A DNA stretch of 64,000 nt from Acidimicrobiales bacterium (GTDB lineage Bacteria; Actinomycetota; Acidimicrobiia; Acidimicrobiales; Aldehydirespiratoraceae), in contig JAWPML010000001.1 of assembly GCA_033344915.1 (NCBI GenBank), positions 2,290,369-2,354,368 of the forward strand, read 5' to 3'. The translations under genes were made by a program, and so were the position numbers. The notes under the pieces are model-generated. The model saw nothing but the letters and a program-made list of their open reading frames with translations. It had not been told where the DNA came from and searched no databases. How positions within the stretch are numbered: the first letter of the stretch is position 1; each line of letters opens with the position of its first letter. Positions 33,337 to 41,638 of this stretch are shown here, in pieces.

Positions 33337-35037
33337 ATGGCCGCCCAGTTCATCTTCACCATGCACAAGGTCGGTCGGTTCATCCCGCCGGACCGCGACG
33401 TGCTCAAGGACATCACGCTCGCCTTCTACCCAGGCGCCAAGATCGGTGTGCTCGGCCCCAACGGTGCGGGCAAGTCCACCCTGTTGCGGATCATGGCCGG
33501 CATCGATCAGGAGTTCACCGGCGAGGCCCGGCTCACGGACGGCTTCACGGTCGGCATGCTGGAGCAGGAACCCCATCTCGACCCGGCGAAGGACGTGATG
33601 GGCAACGTGATGGACGGCGTCGGCGAGGTCGCCGGGCTGCTGCGCGAGTACGACGAGGTCCTGGCGGGCTGGTCGGACCCCGACGCCGACTACGAGAAGC
33701 TCGGAGCCCGGCAAGCGGACCTCGAGTCCAAGATCGAGGCGGCCGGCGCGTGGGATCTCCAGCGCAACGTGGAGATCGCCATGGACGCGTTGCGCACGCC
33801 ACCCGGTGACACGCCGGTCGACAACCTGTCCGGTGGTGAGGCCCGCCGCGTGGCGATGGCCCGGCTGCTCCTCGCGAAGCCGGACCTGCTGCTGCTCGAC
33901 GAGCCGACCAACCATCTCGACGCCGAATCCGTCGCCTGGCTCGAGCGGACGCTGCAGGACTATGCGGGCACGGTCGTCGCGATCACGCACGATCGCTACT
34001 TCCTCGACAACGTCGCCGGCTGGATCCTCGAGCTCGACCGAGGCAAGGGCATGCCCTTCGAGGGCAACTACTCCGGGTTCCTCGAACAGAAGGAAGCCCG
34101 CTACGCCCAGGAGCAGAAGGACGACGACAAGCGCACCCGCACGCTCAAGCGCGAGCTCGAGTGGGTCCGGATGGCGCCGAAGGCCCGCCAGGCGAAGGGC
34201 AAGGCCCGCCTCGCCCAGTACGAGAAGCTGCTCGAGGAGCAGAAGGCCGCCGACGGCCGCCAGAACGATCTCGAGATCGTGATCCCGGCCGACACCCGCC
34301 TCGGCGACGTCGTCATCGAAGCCGACGGGATCTCCAAGGCCTTCGGCGACAAGCTCCTGATCGACGACCTCTCGTTCTCCCTCCCGCCCGCCGGCATCGT
34401 CGGCGTGATCGGCGCGAACGGCGCCGGCAAGTCGACCCTGTTCAAGATGATCATCGAGGCGGCCGAGGAGGCCGGCGACGCCGATGCCCAGCCCGACAAC
34501 GGCACCCTGCGGATCGGGCCGACCGTCACCCTCGGCTATGTCGACCAGAACCGCACGCTCGATCCGGACAAGACGGTCTACGAGGAGATCACCGGCGGCG
34601 TCGACGACCTCGTCGTGGGCGGCCGGGAGATCAACGGCCGCGCCTATGTCGCGTCGTTCAACTTCCGCGGCTCGGACCAACAGAAGAAGGTCGGCACGCT
34701 GTCCGGCGGCGAGCGCAACCGGGTCCATCTCGCGAAGGTGCTCAAGGAGGGGGCCAACGTGCTCCTGCTCGACGAGCCGACCAACGACCTGGACGTCGAC
34801 ACGCTGCGGGCCCTCGAGGACGCGGTGGAGGCCTACGCCGGCTGTGCGGTCATCGTGAGCCACGATCGCTGGTTCCTCGACCGGGTCGCCACCCACATGC
34901 TCGCCTTCGAGGGCGACAGTCAGGTCCGCTGGTTCGAGGGCAACTTCACGGAATACGCCGACTATCGCAAGCGCGAGCACGGCGTCGACGCCATGCGCCC
35001 CCAGCGCATCAAGTACAAGCCGGTCTCCCGCAGCTGA
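33337..35037 (+). CDS. ettA: energy-dependent translational throttle protein EttA (ABC-F)
   Basis: EttA is an ABC-F ATPase that binds the ribosomal E-site and gates the first peptide bond according to ATP level. The 566-residue protein has two ABC domains (Walker A GPNGAGKST near 43-51 and GANGAGKST near 360), signatures LSGGEARRVAMARLL and LSGGERNRVHLAKVL, Walker B LLLLDEPTNHLD and LLLDEPTNDLD, and a lysine/arginine-rich P-site linker around 240-320. Length and opening MAAQFIFTMHKVGRFIPP match EttA. TAGATT lies eight bases before the ATG. Confidence 0.95.
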   Translation: MAAQFIFTMHKVGRFIPPDRDVLKDITLAFYPGAKIGVLGPNGAGKSTLLRIMAGIDQEFTGEARLTDGFTVGMLEQEPHLDPAKDVMGNVMDGVGEVAGLLREYDEVLAGWSDPDADYEKLGARQADLESKIEAAGAWDLQRNVEIAMDALRTPPGDTPVDNLSGGEARRVAMARLLLAKPDLLLLDEPTNHLDAESVAWLERTLQDYAGTVVAITHDRYFLDNVAGWILELDRGKGMPFEGNYSGFLEQKEARYAQEQKDDDKRTRTLKRELEWVRMAPKARQAKGKARLAQYEKLLEEQKAADGRQNDLEIVIPADTRLGDVVIEADGISKAFGDKLLIDDLSFSLPPAGIVGVIGANGAGKSTLFKMIIEAAEEAGDADAQPDNGTLRIGPTVTLGYVDQNRTLDPDKTVYEEITGGVDDLVVGGREINGRAYVASFNFRGSDQQKKVGTLSGGERNRVHLAKVLKEGANVLLLDEPTNDLDVDTLRALEDAVEAYAGCAVIVSHDRWFLDRVATHMLAFEGDSQVRWFEGNFTEYADYRKREHGVDAMRPQRIKYKPVSRS

Positions 35038-35122
35038 TTTCACCGATTCCGTCCAAAACGACGGGTTGAAGTTCGCCGGTACCGGCCTGGAACTGCGGAT
35101 CGGGCAGGTTCACACTGGGGCC

Positions 35123-35656
35123 ATGGCCCCCACACCCCCCGAGCGGACTCGGGTCGTCGTCGTGTTCGACACCGACACGGACACCGACGACGCGATCGCG
35201 GCGATGATCGCCCAGCTCGACGCGACGGATCTCGTGACGCTGGTCAACGTCCGCCCCTCCCCACTCGTGGCCGCCGGGGCCACCCCGATGCTCTCGGCGG
35301 CTGCCATGACGATGTCGGAGATCGGATGGCGGATGTATCACGACGCCTGCGCCGGCGGCACCGAAGAGGAGGAACGCATCCGCGCCCGGACGGCCCACCA
35401 CTCCGCGGCCCTGCGCGCGGCCGGTATCGGCCATGCCGTCGAGACGGTCGTCGCCCAGGGTCGAGCCGGATCGCCTCGGAGTCGGCGGACCGTCGACCGA
35501 GCCGTCACCCGCATCGCCCGGCGCTTCCGCGCCGATCGCATCGTTCGCACCACGAAACCAGGGGTCCCCTCCAGGCCCGGGGCCGATGACCGGACCGCTC
35601 CGACTGCAGCTCGCCTGCACCGCAGCGGAGGGTCATCGGCCCCGCTTGCGAGCTGA
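35123..35656 (+). CDS. hypothetical protein with Usp-like alpha/beta pattern
   Basis: The 177-residue protein opens RVVVVFDTDTDTDDAIAAMIA, then DLVTLVNVRPSP, and later AVTRIARRFRADRIVRTTK; the strand-helix-strand spacing recalls universal-stress folds, but no ATP-binding GxxGxS motif is seen. The acidic DTDTDTDD is unusual and could bind a divalent cation. CACACT-GGGGCC before the ATG resembles the leaderless start of the microprotein at 52873. The last 24 bases overlap the convergent PucR-type gene. Family not recognised. Confidence 0.6.
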   Translation: MAPTPPERTRVVVVFDTDTDTDDAIAAMIAQLDATDLVTLVNVRPSPLVAAGATPMLSAAAMTMSEIGWRMYHDACAGGTEEEERIRARTAHHSAALRAAGIGHAVETVVAQGRAGSPRSRRTVDRAVTRIARRFRADRIVRTTKPGVPSRPGADDRTAPTAARLHRSGGSSAPLAS

Positions 35657-36754
35657 AGACGCCCCGCCGGCGCTGCGCCGGCCGACGAGGGGACGACAGC
35701 GAAGCGCCAGTTCCAGCGTGAACCGGCCGTCGGCCTCGCGCGCCGACCAGCCCGTCAGCTCGGCGATGCGATCGAGCCGGTAGGAGACTGTCCGGGGTCC
35801 GAGCGCCATCGCGCGCGCGACCGCCGCCATGTTGCCGCCGTGGGCGATGAACGTCTCCAGCGTCTCCAGCAGGTCGCCACGCGACGACCGCTCGAGCGGT
35901 CCGAGCACCGCGGCGACAAGCTCGGCGGCAACCTCCGGCGAGCCGGCCAGCACCCGGTGCGCCAGCATCGTGTCGTAGACCCCGACCCGGGCCGAACCGA
36001 AGAGTCGGCACAAGCCGAGTGCTTCCCGCGCCTCCTGGTACGCACGGTCGACCGCACCCAGGTCGTCCGCCCGACCGCCGACGCCGACCCACCAATCCGC
36101 ATCGTGCACCGACATCAACTCGTCGTGGACGAAGCCGAGGTCGCCCGGTGTCCCCTTCGGGAGGAGCACGACGAGCTGACCGGCCTTCGTGAAGGTGATC
36201 AGCCCGCGGTCCGGAGCTCGGCCGGCGAGCGCCGTGTCGGCTCGCAGGTGGATCGGCCCGCTGTCGGACAAGGCCTGGTCGGTCTCGGCGACGGCGACGG
36301 CGAACCCGACACCCGTCGGAAGCCCGGCGAGCGTGGCCCGTTCGTCGAGCGGGTCATCGCGGAGGCGCCCACCGAGAAGGTCGTCGAACAGTTCCCGGCG
36401 GAGCGACTCCTCGGCCCGGATGAAGCGTCGTTGGGCGGACTCGAACCCCTCGGCCAGCGCGCCGACCGCACTCTCGGACACGCGCCGCAGGGACCGGCCG
36501 ACCTCCAGTGCGCCGTCGGGCTCGATCGACCCGAACACCTGCTCCCAGAGCTGCCCCGCACCCGCGAGGTACCCGTCGATGAGCTCGCTGAGCGACCCGC
36601 CGCTGTCGACGGCCGTCTGACCCGCCGCGAAGAACCGGTCCCGCTCGCCGAGGGTGAGGTCGCGGCGGTCACCCGCGGCGTCGAGCACGATCTCGAACAG
36701 TTGGGCGAGGCCCGGCGCGACCCACCGGCGTCGAGTCGTGTCGGGGCCGTCCAT
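35633..36754 (-). CDS. PucR/CdaR-type helix-turn-helix transcriptional regulator
   Basis: The 373-residue protein ends with the PucR C-terminal HTH: DLLETLETFIAHGGNMAAVARAMALGPRTVSYRLDRIAELTG (about 305-345). Upstream lies a GGDEF-like region (ADWWVGVGGRADDLGAVDRAYQEAREAL) and an N-terminal sensor (about 10-120) with RRFIRAEESLRRELFDDLLGG. Such regulators control purine, sugar-diacid or amino-acid catabolic genes; ligand unknown. TACGCT sits six bases before the ATG at 36754. No obvious target gene is adjacent. Confidence 0.85.
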   Translation of the reverse strand: MDGPDTTRRRWVAPGLAQLFEIVLDAAGDRRDLTLGERDRFFAAGQTAVDSGGSLSELIDGYLAGAGQLWEQVFGSIEPDGALEVGRSLRRVSESAVGALAEGFESAQRRFIRAEESLRRELFDDLLGGRLRDDPLDERATLAGLPTGVGFAVAVAETDQALSDSGPIHLRADTALAGRAPDRGLITFTKAGQLVVLLPKGTPGDLGFVHDELMSVHDADWWVGVGGRADDLGAVDRAYQEAREALGLCRLFGSARVGVYDTMLAHRVLAGSPEVAAELVAAVLGPLERSSRGDLLETLETFIAHGGNMAAVARAMALGPRTVSYRLDRIAELTGWSAREADGRFTLELALRCRPLVGRRSAGGASSARKRGR

Positions 36755-36806
36755 GCCGCGAGCGTAGACCCCCTCGACGCACCTCCCGGAGCGGCAGTGC
36801 AGCTGC

Positions 36807-37349
36807 TCAGGGCTCCTCGCTCGTCGGCCAACGGGCGGCGCGCCACGCCGACCAGGTTCCAGCCTCCGGCGGTGCGGGTGGCGGCTCGGTCGCGGCCAAC
36901 TCGTCGGCGGTCGGCGGGTCGAACATGTCGGCGTAGACGTCGAGCATGTCGCGGCTGATGGTGAACGACGTCGCCAACTCGTGGTCCGATCGCTGGCGTG
37001 CGTCGACCCGGCGCCACTGCTCGTCGCGTTCGACGTCGGCGTACTCGATGCGGAACTCGGCACCGCAGGCTCGGGCGAGATCATGGAGCGCGCTGCGCTC
37101 GTCCCTACTCCAGAAGCCGAAGTCGAGGATCACGCTCTGGCCGAGCTCGAGGAGGCGGCGGGCGGTCGCGATGAGCCGGCCCTCCATGATGTAGCGGCCC
37201 TCTCTCGGGTTCGCCTCACCGAAAAGCGGCTTCAACCACGCGTCGACCGTGAAGCGGATGGCCCCGAGCTCCTCCTCGACCTCCATCGCGCGGGTGGTCT
37301 TGCCCATGCCGGGAAGACCCACGGTGACGGCGAGAATCGGTCGAACCAT
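36807..37349 (-). CDS. P-loop AAA/zeta-like nucleotide kinase
   Basis: The 180-residue protein begins VRPILAVTVGLPGMGKTTRAMEVEEE with a Walker A GLPGMGKTT (about 12-20), then VILDFGFWSRDERSALHDLARACGAEFRIEYADVE as a Walker B-like strand and lid region. This layout fits small kinase-like ATPases of the zeta-toxin/chloramphenicol-kinase/tRNA-kinase type. Substrate unknown; no antitoxin-like gene is next to it. CATGAT is six bases before the ATG at 37349. Divergent from the 13E12 HNH gene. Confidence 0.8.
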   Translation of the reverse strand: MVRPILAVTVGLPGMGKTTRAMEVEEELGAIRFTVDAWLKPLFGEANPREGRYIMEGRLIATARRLLELGQSVILDFGFWSRDERSALHDLARACGAEFRIEYADVERDEQWRRVDARQRSDHELATSFTISRDMLDVYADMFDPPTADELAATEPPPAPPEAGTWSAWRAARWPTSEEP

Positions 37350-37369
37350 GCGCCGATCATGCCATCGGT

Positions 37370-37394
37370 GGGTGTCACACCCCCTTCGTAGTGT
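37370..37394 (+). promoter_or_regulatory. palindromic promoter element, PafBC/RecA-NDp-like
   Basis: GGGTGTCACACCC at 37370-37382 contains GTGTCACAC (37372-37380); eight bases later TAGTGT (37389-37394) fits TAnnnT, and GGGGTC then the ATG at 37401 follow. The spacing is the same as at 52844 and 6477 and equals that of the known RecA-NDp motif. 13E12 HNH genes are among the classic damage-induced genes of mycobacteria, which supports the reading. Confidence 0.65.
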
Positions 37395-37400
37395 GGGGTC

Positions 37401-38618
37401 ATGTTCGGTGATGGTGTTGCGGAGCTCGATGATCTGGGTGAGGCGGTCGATCTCGCGTTGAAGGTCGATTTCCATGCGCTGTACGCGGATGAGCGTGATG
37501 CGGCGGTGGTCGAGATCGCCCGGCTCGAAGCCAAGCTCGCGGCGTTGCGTTCGAATGCGGTGCAGGCCTACGACGCCCATCTCGACTGGGGCCGCGAAGG
37601 CCACCGATCCGCAGCGGCCGGCATACGGCATCGGTGTCGGATGTACGGCGGCGAAGCCGCCGGCAAAGTCAAGCTCGCCCGCGCACTGCTCAAGATGCCG
37701 GTGACCGCGGCGGCGCTGGAGCGCGGTGACATCACCGAAGCCCATGCCCGCCGGCTGATGCGGTCGACGTCGCGGCCCGAGTTCGCCGGCGCGGAAGCGA
37801 TGCTGATCGACAAGGCCATGGACCGGTCCTACGCCAGCTGGCACCGACGCGTCACCTACTGGGAACAACAGGTCGACGAGGCCCGCCGCGACGAACGCGA
37901 CCCCGAACCACCCGACGACCGCGAAACACGCCGCGAAGCCCACGCCTCCAAGACCGTGTTCGACCTGACCCGCGTCGACGCGTGGCTCGACCCGATCGGC
38001 GGTGAAGCCTTCCGCGAAGCCCTACGCCGTATCGAACAAGAACTCTTCGACGCCGACTGGCAGTTGGCCAAAGCCGACCACGGCGACGCGGTCACCGTCG
38101 ACAAGCTCTGGCGCACCCCCGCCCAACGCCGCGCCGACGCCCTCGTCGAAATGGCCCAACGGGCCATGACCGCACCCCCCGGCGGCAAACGACCACTCCC
38201 GCTCGTCATCATCCACACCGACCTCGACACCTTCGAACACGCCCTCGCCCGCGTCATCGGCACCCAAGCCCCCACCCCGCTCGGCACCGACAGGCTCTGC
38301 GAAACCGACGACGGCACCGTCATCGGTCCCACCCAGATGATCGAACAAGCACTCCTCGGCCACGTCCGCCGCCTCGTCTACGAATCACCCGGCGTCATCC
38401 TCGACTACGGCCGAAGCGAACGGCTCTTCAAGGGGGCCCTCCGGCAGGCGATCCAGGCCCGCGACCGCCACTGCGACCATCTCGGGTGCGAGATACCAGC
38501 TCGGCGGTGCGAGATCGACCACGTGATCGAGTGGGACGATCAGGGAGAAACCAACCACCGCAACGGCAAAGCCCGCTGCAGCTACCACCACCGCAACCAC
38601 AAACCCCGACCCGGCTAG
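37401..38618 (+). CDS. DUF222/13E12-repeat protein with HNH endonuclease domain
   Basis: The 405-residue protein has the 13E12/DUF222 region (about 20-330, with ARALLKMPVTAAALERGDITEAHARRL and ADALVEMAQRAM) and a C-terminal HNH domain: CDHLGCEIPARRCEIDHVIEWDDQG then TNHRNGKARCSYHHRNHK, with the catalytic H in IDH, a later N and H, and two Cys pairs for a structural zinc. The natural role of 13E12 proteins is unresolved; mobile or domesticated homing-type nucleases are suspected. The start is leaderless: TAGTGT ends six bases before the ATG. Codon use switches to a strong third-position C/A bias in the middle, unlike its neighbours. Confidence 0.9.
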   Translation: MFGDGVAELDDLGEAVDLALKVDFHALYADERDAAVVEIARLEAKLAALRSNAVQAYDAHLDWGREGHRSAAAGIRHRCRMYGGEAAGKVKLARALLKMPVTAAALERGDITEAHARRLMRSTSRPEFAGAEAMLIDKAMDRSYASWHRRVTYWEQQVDEARRDERDPEPPDDRETRREAHASKTVFDLTRVDAWLDPIGGEAFREALRRIEQELFDADWQLAKADHGDAVTVDKLWRTPAQRRADALVEMAQRAMTAPPGGKRPLPLVIIHTDLDTFEHALARVIGTQAPTPLGTDRLCETDDGTVIGPTQMIEQALLGHVRRLVYESPGVILDYGRSERLFKGALRQAIQARDRHCDHLGCEIPARRCEIDHVIEWDDQGETNHRNGKARCSYHHRNHKPRPG

Positions 38619-38651
38619 GCCCGGGCGACGCGACTGCTCATGATCCCGGCG

Positions 38652-38670
38652 GCTTCTCCGATGGAGAGGC
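38652..38670 (+). promoter_or_regulatory. hairpin abutting the start codon at 38671
   Basis: GCTTCTCC-GAT-GGAGAGGC forms an 8-bp stem (one G-U) ending one base before the ATG. The 3' arm GGAGAGG also reads as a Shine-Dalgarno but is too close to the start. It may end the HNH transcript or control translation of the 78-aa protein. Confidence 0.4.
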
Positions 38671-38907
38671 ATGGCCAAAGCCGCAACCAAGACCAAGTGG
38701 AAGAGCCGTGCGGTCACTCGCTTGATCGAGGCCGGCTCCATGACGGAGTGTTCGCACTGCGAGGAACGGGTGAAGTTCAAGGCCCGCGAACGTCACGAGC
38801 AGGTGATCTGCAACGTGTACATCAACGGTGCCTGGGACCGTGTCGAGCACTTCCACGCACCGTGCTACGACGACGCCGGGCAACCCTTCGGCCCTCCGGT
38901 CGACTGA
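38671..38907 (+). CDS. small CxxC protein (78 aa)
   Basis: The 78-residue protein is basic at the N-terminus (MAKAATKTKWKSRAVTRLIE) and has TECSHCEERVKFKARERHEQVICNVYINGAWDRVEHFHAPCYDD. C27-x2-C30 together with a later HxxxC-like HAPC pair suggests one zinc site. It resembles short conserved actinobacterial proteins of unknown function. It follows the HNH gene by 52 bases on the same strand. A hairpin abuts its ATG. Confidence 0.7.
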   Translation: MAKAATKTKWKSRAVTRLIEAGSMTECSHCEERVKFKARERHEQVICNVYINGAWDRVEHFHAPCYDDAGQPFGPPVD

Positions 38908-38945
38908 CCTGACAACACTGACCTGACAACATTGACCTGACAACA
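38904..38945. repeat. three tandem 14-bp repeats
   Basis: CTGACCTGACAACA, CTGACCTGACAACA and TTGACCTGACAACA follow each other without spacers, starting in the stop codon of the 78-aa gene and ending seven bases before the APH-like GTG. On the minus strand each unit contains TTGTCAGGT, close to the TTGTCAG part of the RecA-NDp motif. Confidence 0.9.
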
Positions 38946-38952
38946 TCGGGCG

Positions 38953-39777
38953 GTGACCCCCGCTCGATCAGGCCAGGCCCTCGCCGCCAGGGTGCTCTCG
39001 ACCGTCGGATCACACGACGGCATCCAGCTGCTCGCGGAGGGGATGTCCTCGTCGGCCTGGCGCGCGACGGTGGACGGGACCCCGTACGTGGTGCGGGTGC
39101 CGAAGGGCGACGGACTCCGACCGCTTCCCCGCTACGAGCAGGAGGCCCATCTGCTGGCCGATCTCGCGCGCCGGGGCGTGCCGGTCGCGACCACGACCAT
39201 CGTCGAACTCGGTGATGCGACGTGCTCGCTCGCCGAGGAGATCCGGGGCGATCCGGTGCGGCCGAACGACTGGACGTCCGCGCTCGTGCAGGAGATGCAC
39301 GAGGCACTGCGGATCGTGCACGAGACGGATCCGGCGCTCGCGGTCGAGTCCGATGTCGTCGCCCGCTTCCATCTCGCCCGGATCTGGCCCTTCGACGGCA
39401 CGCGCCTCGACGACCACCCGATGGCTGCCCGCTGGCCCGAACGGGTCGCCGCGGTCGCGGCCCGGGAGGCCGGGATCCGGCTGGCGGGCGCGGCGCCGGC
39501 CACCGTGGTCCACACCGATCTGCATTGGGATCACATCCTCGTCGCCGACGGTCGCCTCGTCGGTCTCCTCGACTTCGGCGATGCGTTCGCCGGTCCGGCC
39601 GCGTGGGACGACGCGTGCCTGCGCTACTACCACGGTCCTGCGGTGGTCGGCCCGCTGACGGAGGATGCTCGACTGCTGTCCATCGCGTTCGTGCTCTACA
39701 AGCTCGCCAAGACGCCAGCGCGCGCCGATGTGGTCGAACGGGTCGACGCGGTGCTCCGCGACGCGTTGGCCGGGTGA
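38953..39777 (+). CDS. aminoglycoside phosphotransferase-like kinase
   Basis: The 274-residue protein has the APH/choline-kinase fold marks: LAEGMSSSAWRATVDGTPYVVRVPK (nucleotide-binding), the Brenner motif VVHTDLHWDHILVADG (about 190-205) and GLLDFGDAFAGPAAWDDACL (metal-binding DFGD). Substrate is unknown; a resistance role is not implied. GTG 38953 lies right after three 14-bp repeats; TTGACC within them could serve as a promoter element. It is convergent with cysC. Confidence 0.85.
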   Translation: MTPARSGQALAARVLSTVGSHDGIQLLAEGMSSSAWRATVDGTPYVVRVPKGDGLRPLPRYEQEAHLLADLARRGVPVATTTIVELGDATCSLAEEIRGDPVRPNDWTSALVQEMHEALRIVHETDPALAVESDVVARFHLARIWPFDGTRLDDHPMAARWPERVAAVAAREAGIRLAGAAPATVVHTDLHWDHILVADGRLVGLLDFGDAFAGPAAWDDACLRYYHGPAVVGPLTEDARLLSIAFVLYKLAKTPARADVVERVDAVLRDALAG

Positions 39778-39785
39778 GGGCCGTC

Positions 39786-40376
39786 CTAGCCGAGCAGTGA
39801 GAGCACGAGGCCGGCCATCGTGTCGGCGTCGCCGTCCTCGGGCACGAGGCGGAGCTCGGGCGCGGCCGGGGCCTCGTAGGGATCGTCGATGCCGGTGAAC
39901 CCGGTGATCTCGCCGGCCCGGGCCTTGGCGTAGAGACCCTTCACGTCGCGCTCCTCGCAGAGCTCGATCGGCGTGTCGACGAAGACCTCGTGGAACGGCA
40001 CATCGGCGGCGACGTGCAGCGCCCGGGCGTTGTCACGGGCGGCTCGGTAGGGGGACACCAGCGGCACCAGCGCGACCACCCCGGCGTCGGCGAACAGGCG
40101 GGCGACCTCCGCGACGCGACGCACGTTCTCGTCGCGGTCCTCGGCCGAGAAGCCGAGGTCGCCGTTGAGTCCCATGCGGACGTTGTCGCCATCGAGGACG
40201 TAGCACGGCCGACCGGCGTCGAGCAGCGCCTTCTCGACCGCCGTCGCGACCGTGGACTTGCCGGAGCCCGAGAGCCCGGTGAACCACACGGTGGCGCCAC
40301 GATGACCGATGGCCTCCCAGCGTTCCGCCTGCGAGAGGTGGCCCGGGTGCCAGACGACGTTCGGGCTCTGGGTCAT
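39786..40376 (-). CDS. cysC: adenylyl-sulfate kinase CysC
   Basis: CysC phosphorylates adenosine 5'-phosphosulfate (APS) to PAPS. The 196-residue protein has Walker A GLSGSGKST (about 34-42), YVLDGDNVRMGLNGDLGFS, RDENVRRVAEVARLFADAG and FVDTPIELCEERDVKGLYAKARAGEI, all APS-kinase marks. It is the third gene of cysD-cysN-cysC, five bases after the cysN stop. The product, PAPS, is salvaged by CysQ encoded divergently at 42636. Confidence 0.95.
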   Translation of the reverse strand: MTQSPNVVWHPGHLSQAERWEAIGHRGATVWFTGLSGSGKSTVATAVEKALLDAGRPCYVLDGDNVRMGLNGDLGFSAEDRDENVRRVAEVARLFADAGVVALVPLVSPYRAARDNARALHVAADVPFHEVFVDTPIELCEERDVKGLYAKARAGEITGFTGIDDPYEAPAAPELRLVPEDGDADTMAGLVLSLLG

Positions 40377-40381
40377 GCCCG

Positions 40382-41638
40382 TCAGTTGGATTCGCCGAGG
40401 ATCATGCCCGCGCCGACGGTCACGTTCGTGGCCTCGTCGATCATGATGAAGCTGCCGGTCTCCCGGTTGCGGCGGTACTCGTCGAAGAACAACGGCTGTT
40501 GGGTGCGCAGCTGCACCCGGCCGATCTCGTTCAGCTTCAGCTCGGTGGCCGACTCGTTGCGGTGCAACGTGTTGATGTCGAGCATGTAGCTGAGATCCTT
40601 CACGATCGCCTTCGTGGTGCGGGTGGTGTGCTTGATGACCACCTTCGAGCTCGGCGTCAGCGACAGCCGCTCGTTCATCCAGCACACCATCGCGTCAACG
40701 TCCTGGGACACGTCCGGCCGGTTGTTCGGACGCACGATCATGTCGCCGCGGGAGATGTCGAGCTCGTCGTTCAGCCGCACGGTGACCGCCATCGGCGCGA
40801 ACGCCTCGTCGAGCGGGCCGGTCAGCGTGTCGATGCTCTTGACCGTCGACTGGAAGCCCGAGGGCAGCACGACGACGTCGTCGCCGGGCCGCAGGACGCC
40901 GCCGGCGATCGTGCCGGCGTAGCCGCGATAGTCGTGGTACTCGTCGGACTGGGGACGGATCACGTACTGGACCGGGAACCGGGTGTCGATGTGGTTGCGG
41001 TCGGACGCGATGTGCACCTCCTCGAGGTGGTGCAGCAGCGACGGGCCCTCGTACCAGCCCATGTGGGGCGACCGATCGACGACATTGTCGCCGTGGAGAG
41101 CCGACACCGGAATGAACGTCAGATCCGTGATGTCGAGCTTGCTGGCGAAGTCGCGGAACTCGTCCTTGACCTCCTCGAAGCGGGCCTGGTCGTAGTCGAC
41201 CAGATCCATCTTGTTGACGGCGAGGACCAGGTGCGGAATACGCAGCAGGGACGCGAGGAAGGCGTGACGCTTCGACTGCTCGAGCACACCCTTGCGGGCG
41301 TCGAGCAGGACGATGGCGAGATCGGCGGTCGACGCGCCGGTGACCATGTTGCGCGTGTACTGGGTGTGGCCGGGGGTGTCCGCGATGATGAACTTGCGCC
41401 GGGGCGTGTGGAAATAGCGGTAGGCGACATCGATGGTGATGCCCTGCTCACGTTCGGCCCGCAGACCGTCGGTGAGCAACGCGAGGTTCGTGTACTCGGT
41501 GCCCATCTGGACCGAGGCCCGTTCGACGGCCTCCATCTGGTCCTCGAAGATCGTCTTCGTGTCGTAGAGCAGCCGCCCGATGAGGGTGGACTTGCCGTCG
41601 TCGACCGACCCTGCGGTCGCGAATCGGAGCATCTCCAT
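40382..41638 (-). CDS. cysN: sulfate adenylyltransferase subunit 1 CysN
   Basis: CysN is the GTPase subunit of ATP sulfurylase. The 418-residue protein has the P-loop GSVDDGKST (about 10-18), EQGITIDVAYRYF, DTPGHTQY, NKMDLVDYD and beta-barrel EF-Tu-like domains 2 and 3 (GRVQLRTQQPLFFDEYRRNRETGSFIMID). Length matches free CysN, not a CysNC fusion, in keeping with a separate cysC. The first codon overlaps the cysD stop by one base. Confidence 0.95.
   Translation of the reverse strand: MEMLRFATAGSVDDGKSTLIGRLLYDTKTIFEDQMEAVERASVQMGTEYTNLALLTDGLRAEREQGITIDVAYRYFHTPRRKFIIADTPGHTQYTRNMVTGASTADLAIVLLDARKGVLEQSKRHAFLASLLRIPHLVLAVNKMDLVDYDQARFEEVKDEFRDFASKLDITDLTFIPVSALHGDNVVDRSPHMGWYEGPSLLHHLEEVHIASDRNHIDTRFPVQYVIRPQSDEYHDYRGYAGTIAGGVLRPGDDVVVLPSGFQSTVKSIDTLTGPLDEAFAPMAVTVRLNDELDISRGDMIVRPNNRPDVSQDVDAMVCWMNERLSLTPSSKVVIKHTTRTTKAIVKDLSYMLDINTLHRNESATELKLNEIGRVQLRTQQPLFFDEYRRNRETGSFIMIDEATNVTVGAGMILGESN

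Noticed and set aside
33292-35043. 583-aa minus-strand open frame
   Set aside because: Antisense of ettA, which has two intact ABC domains.
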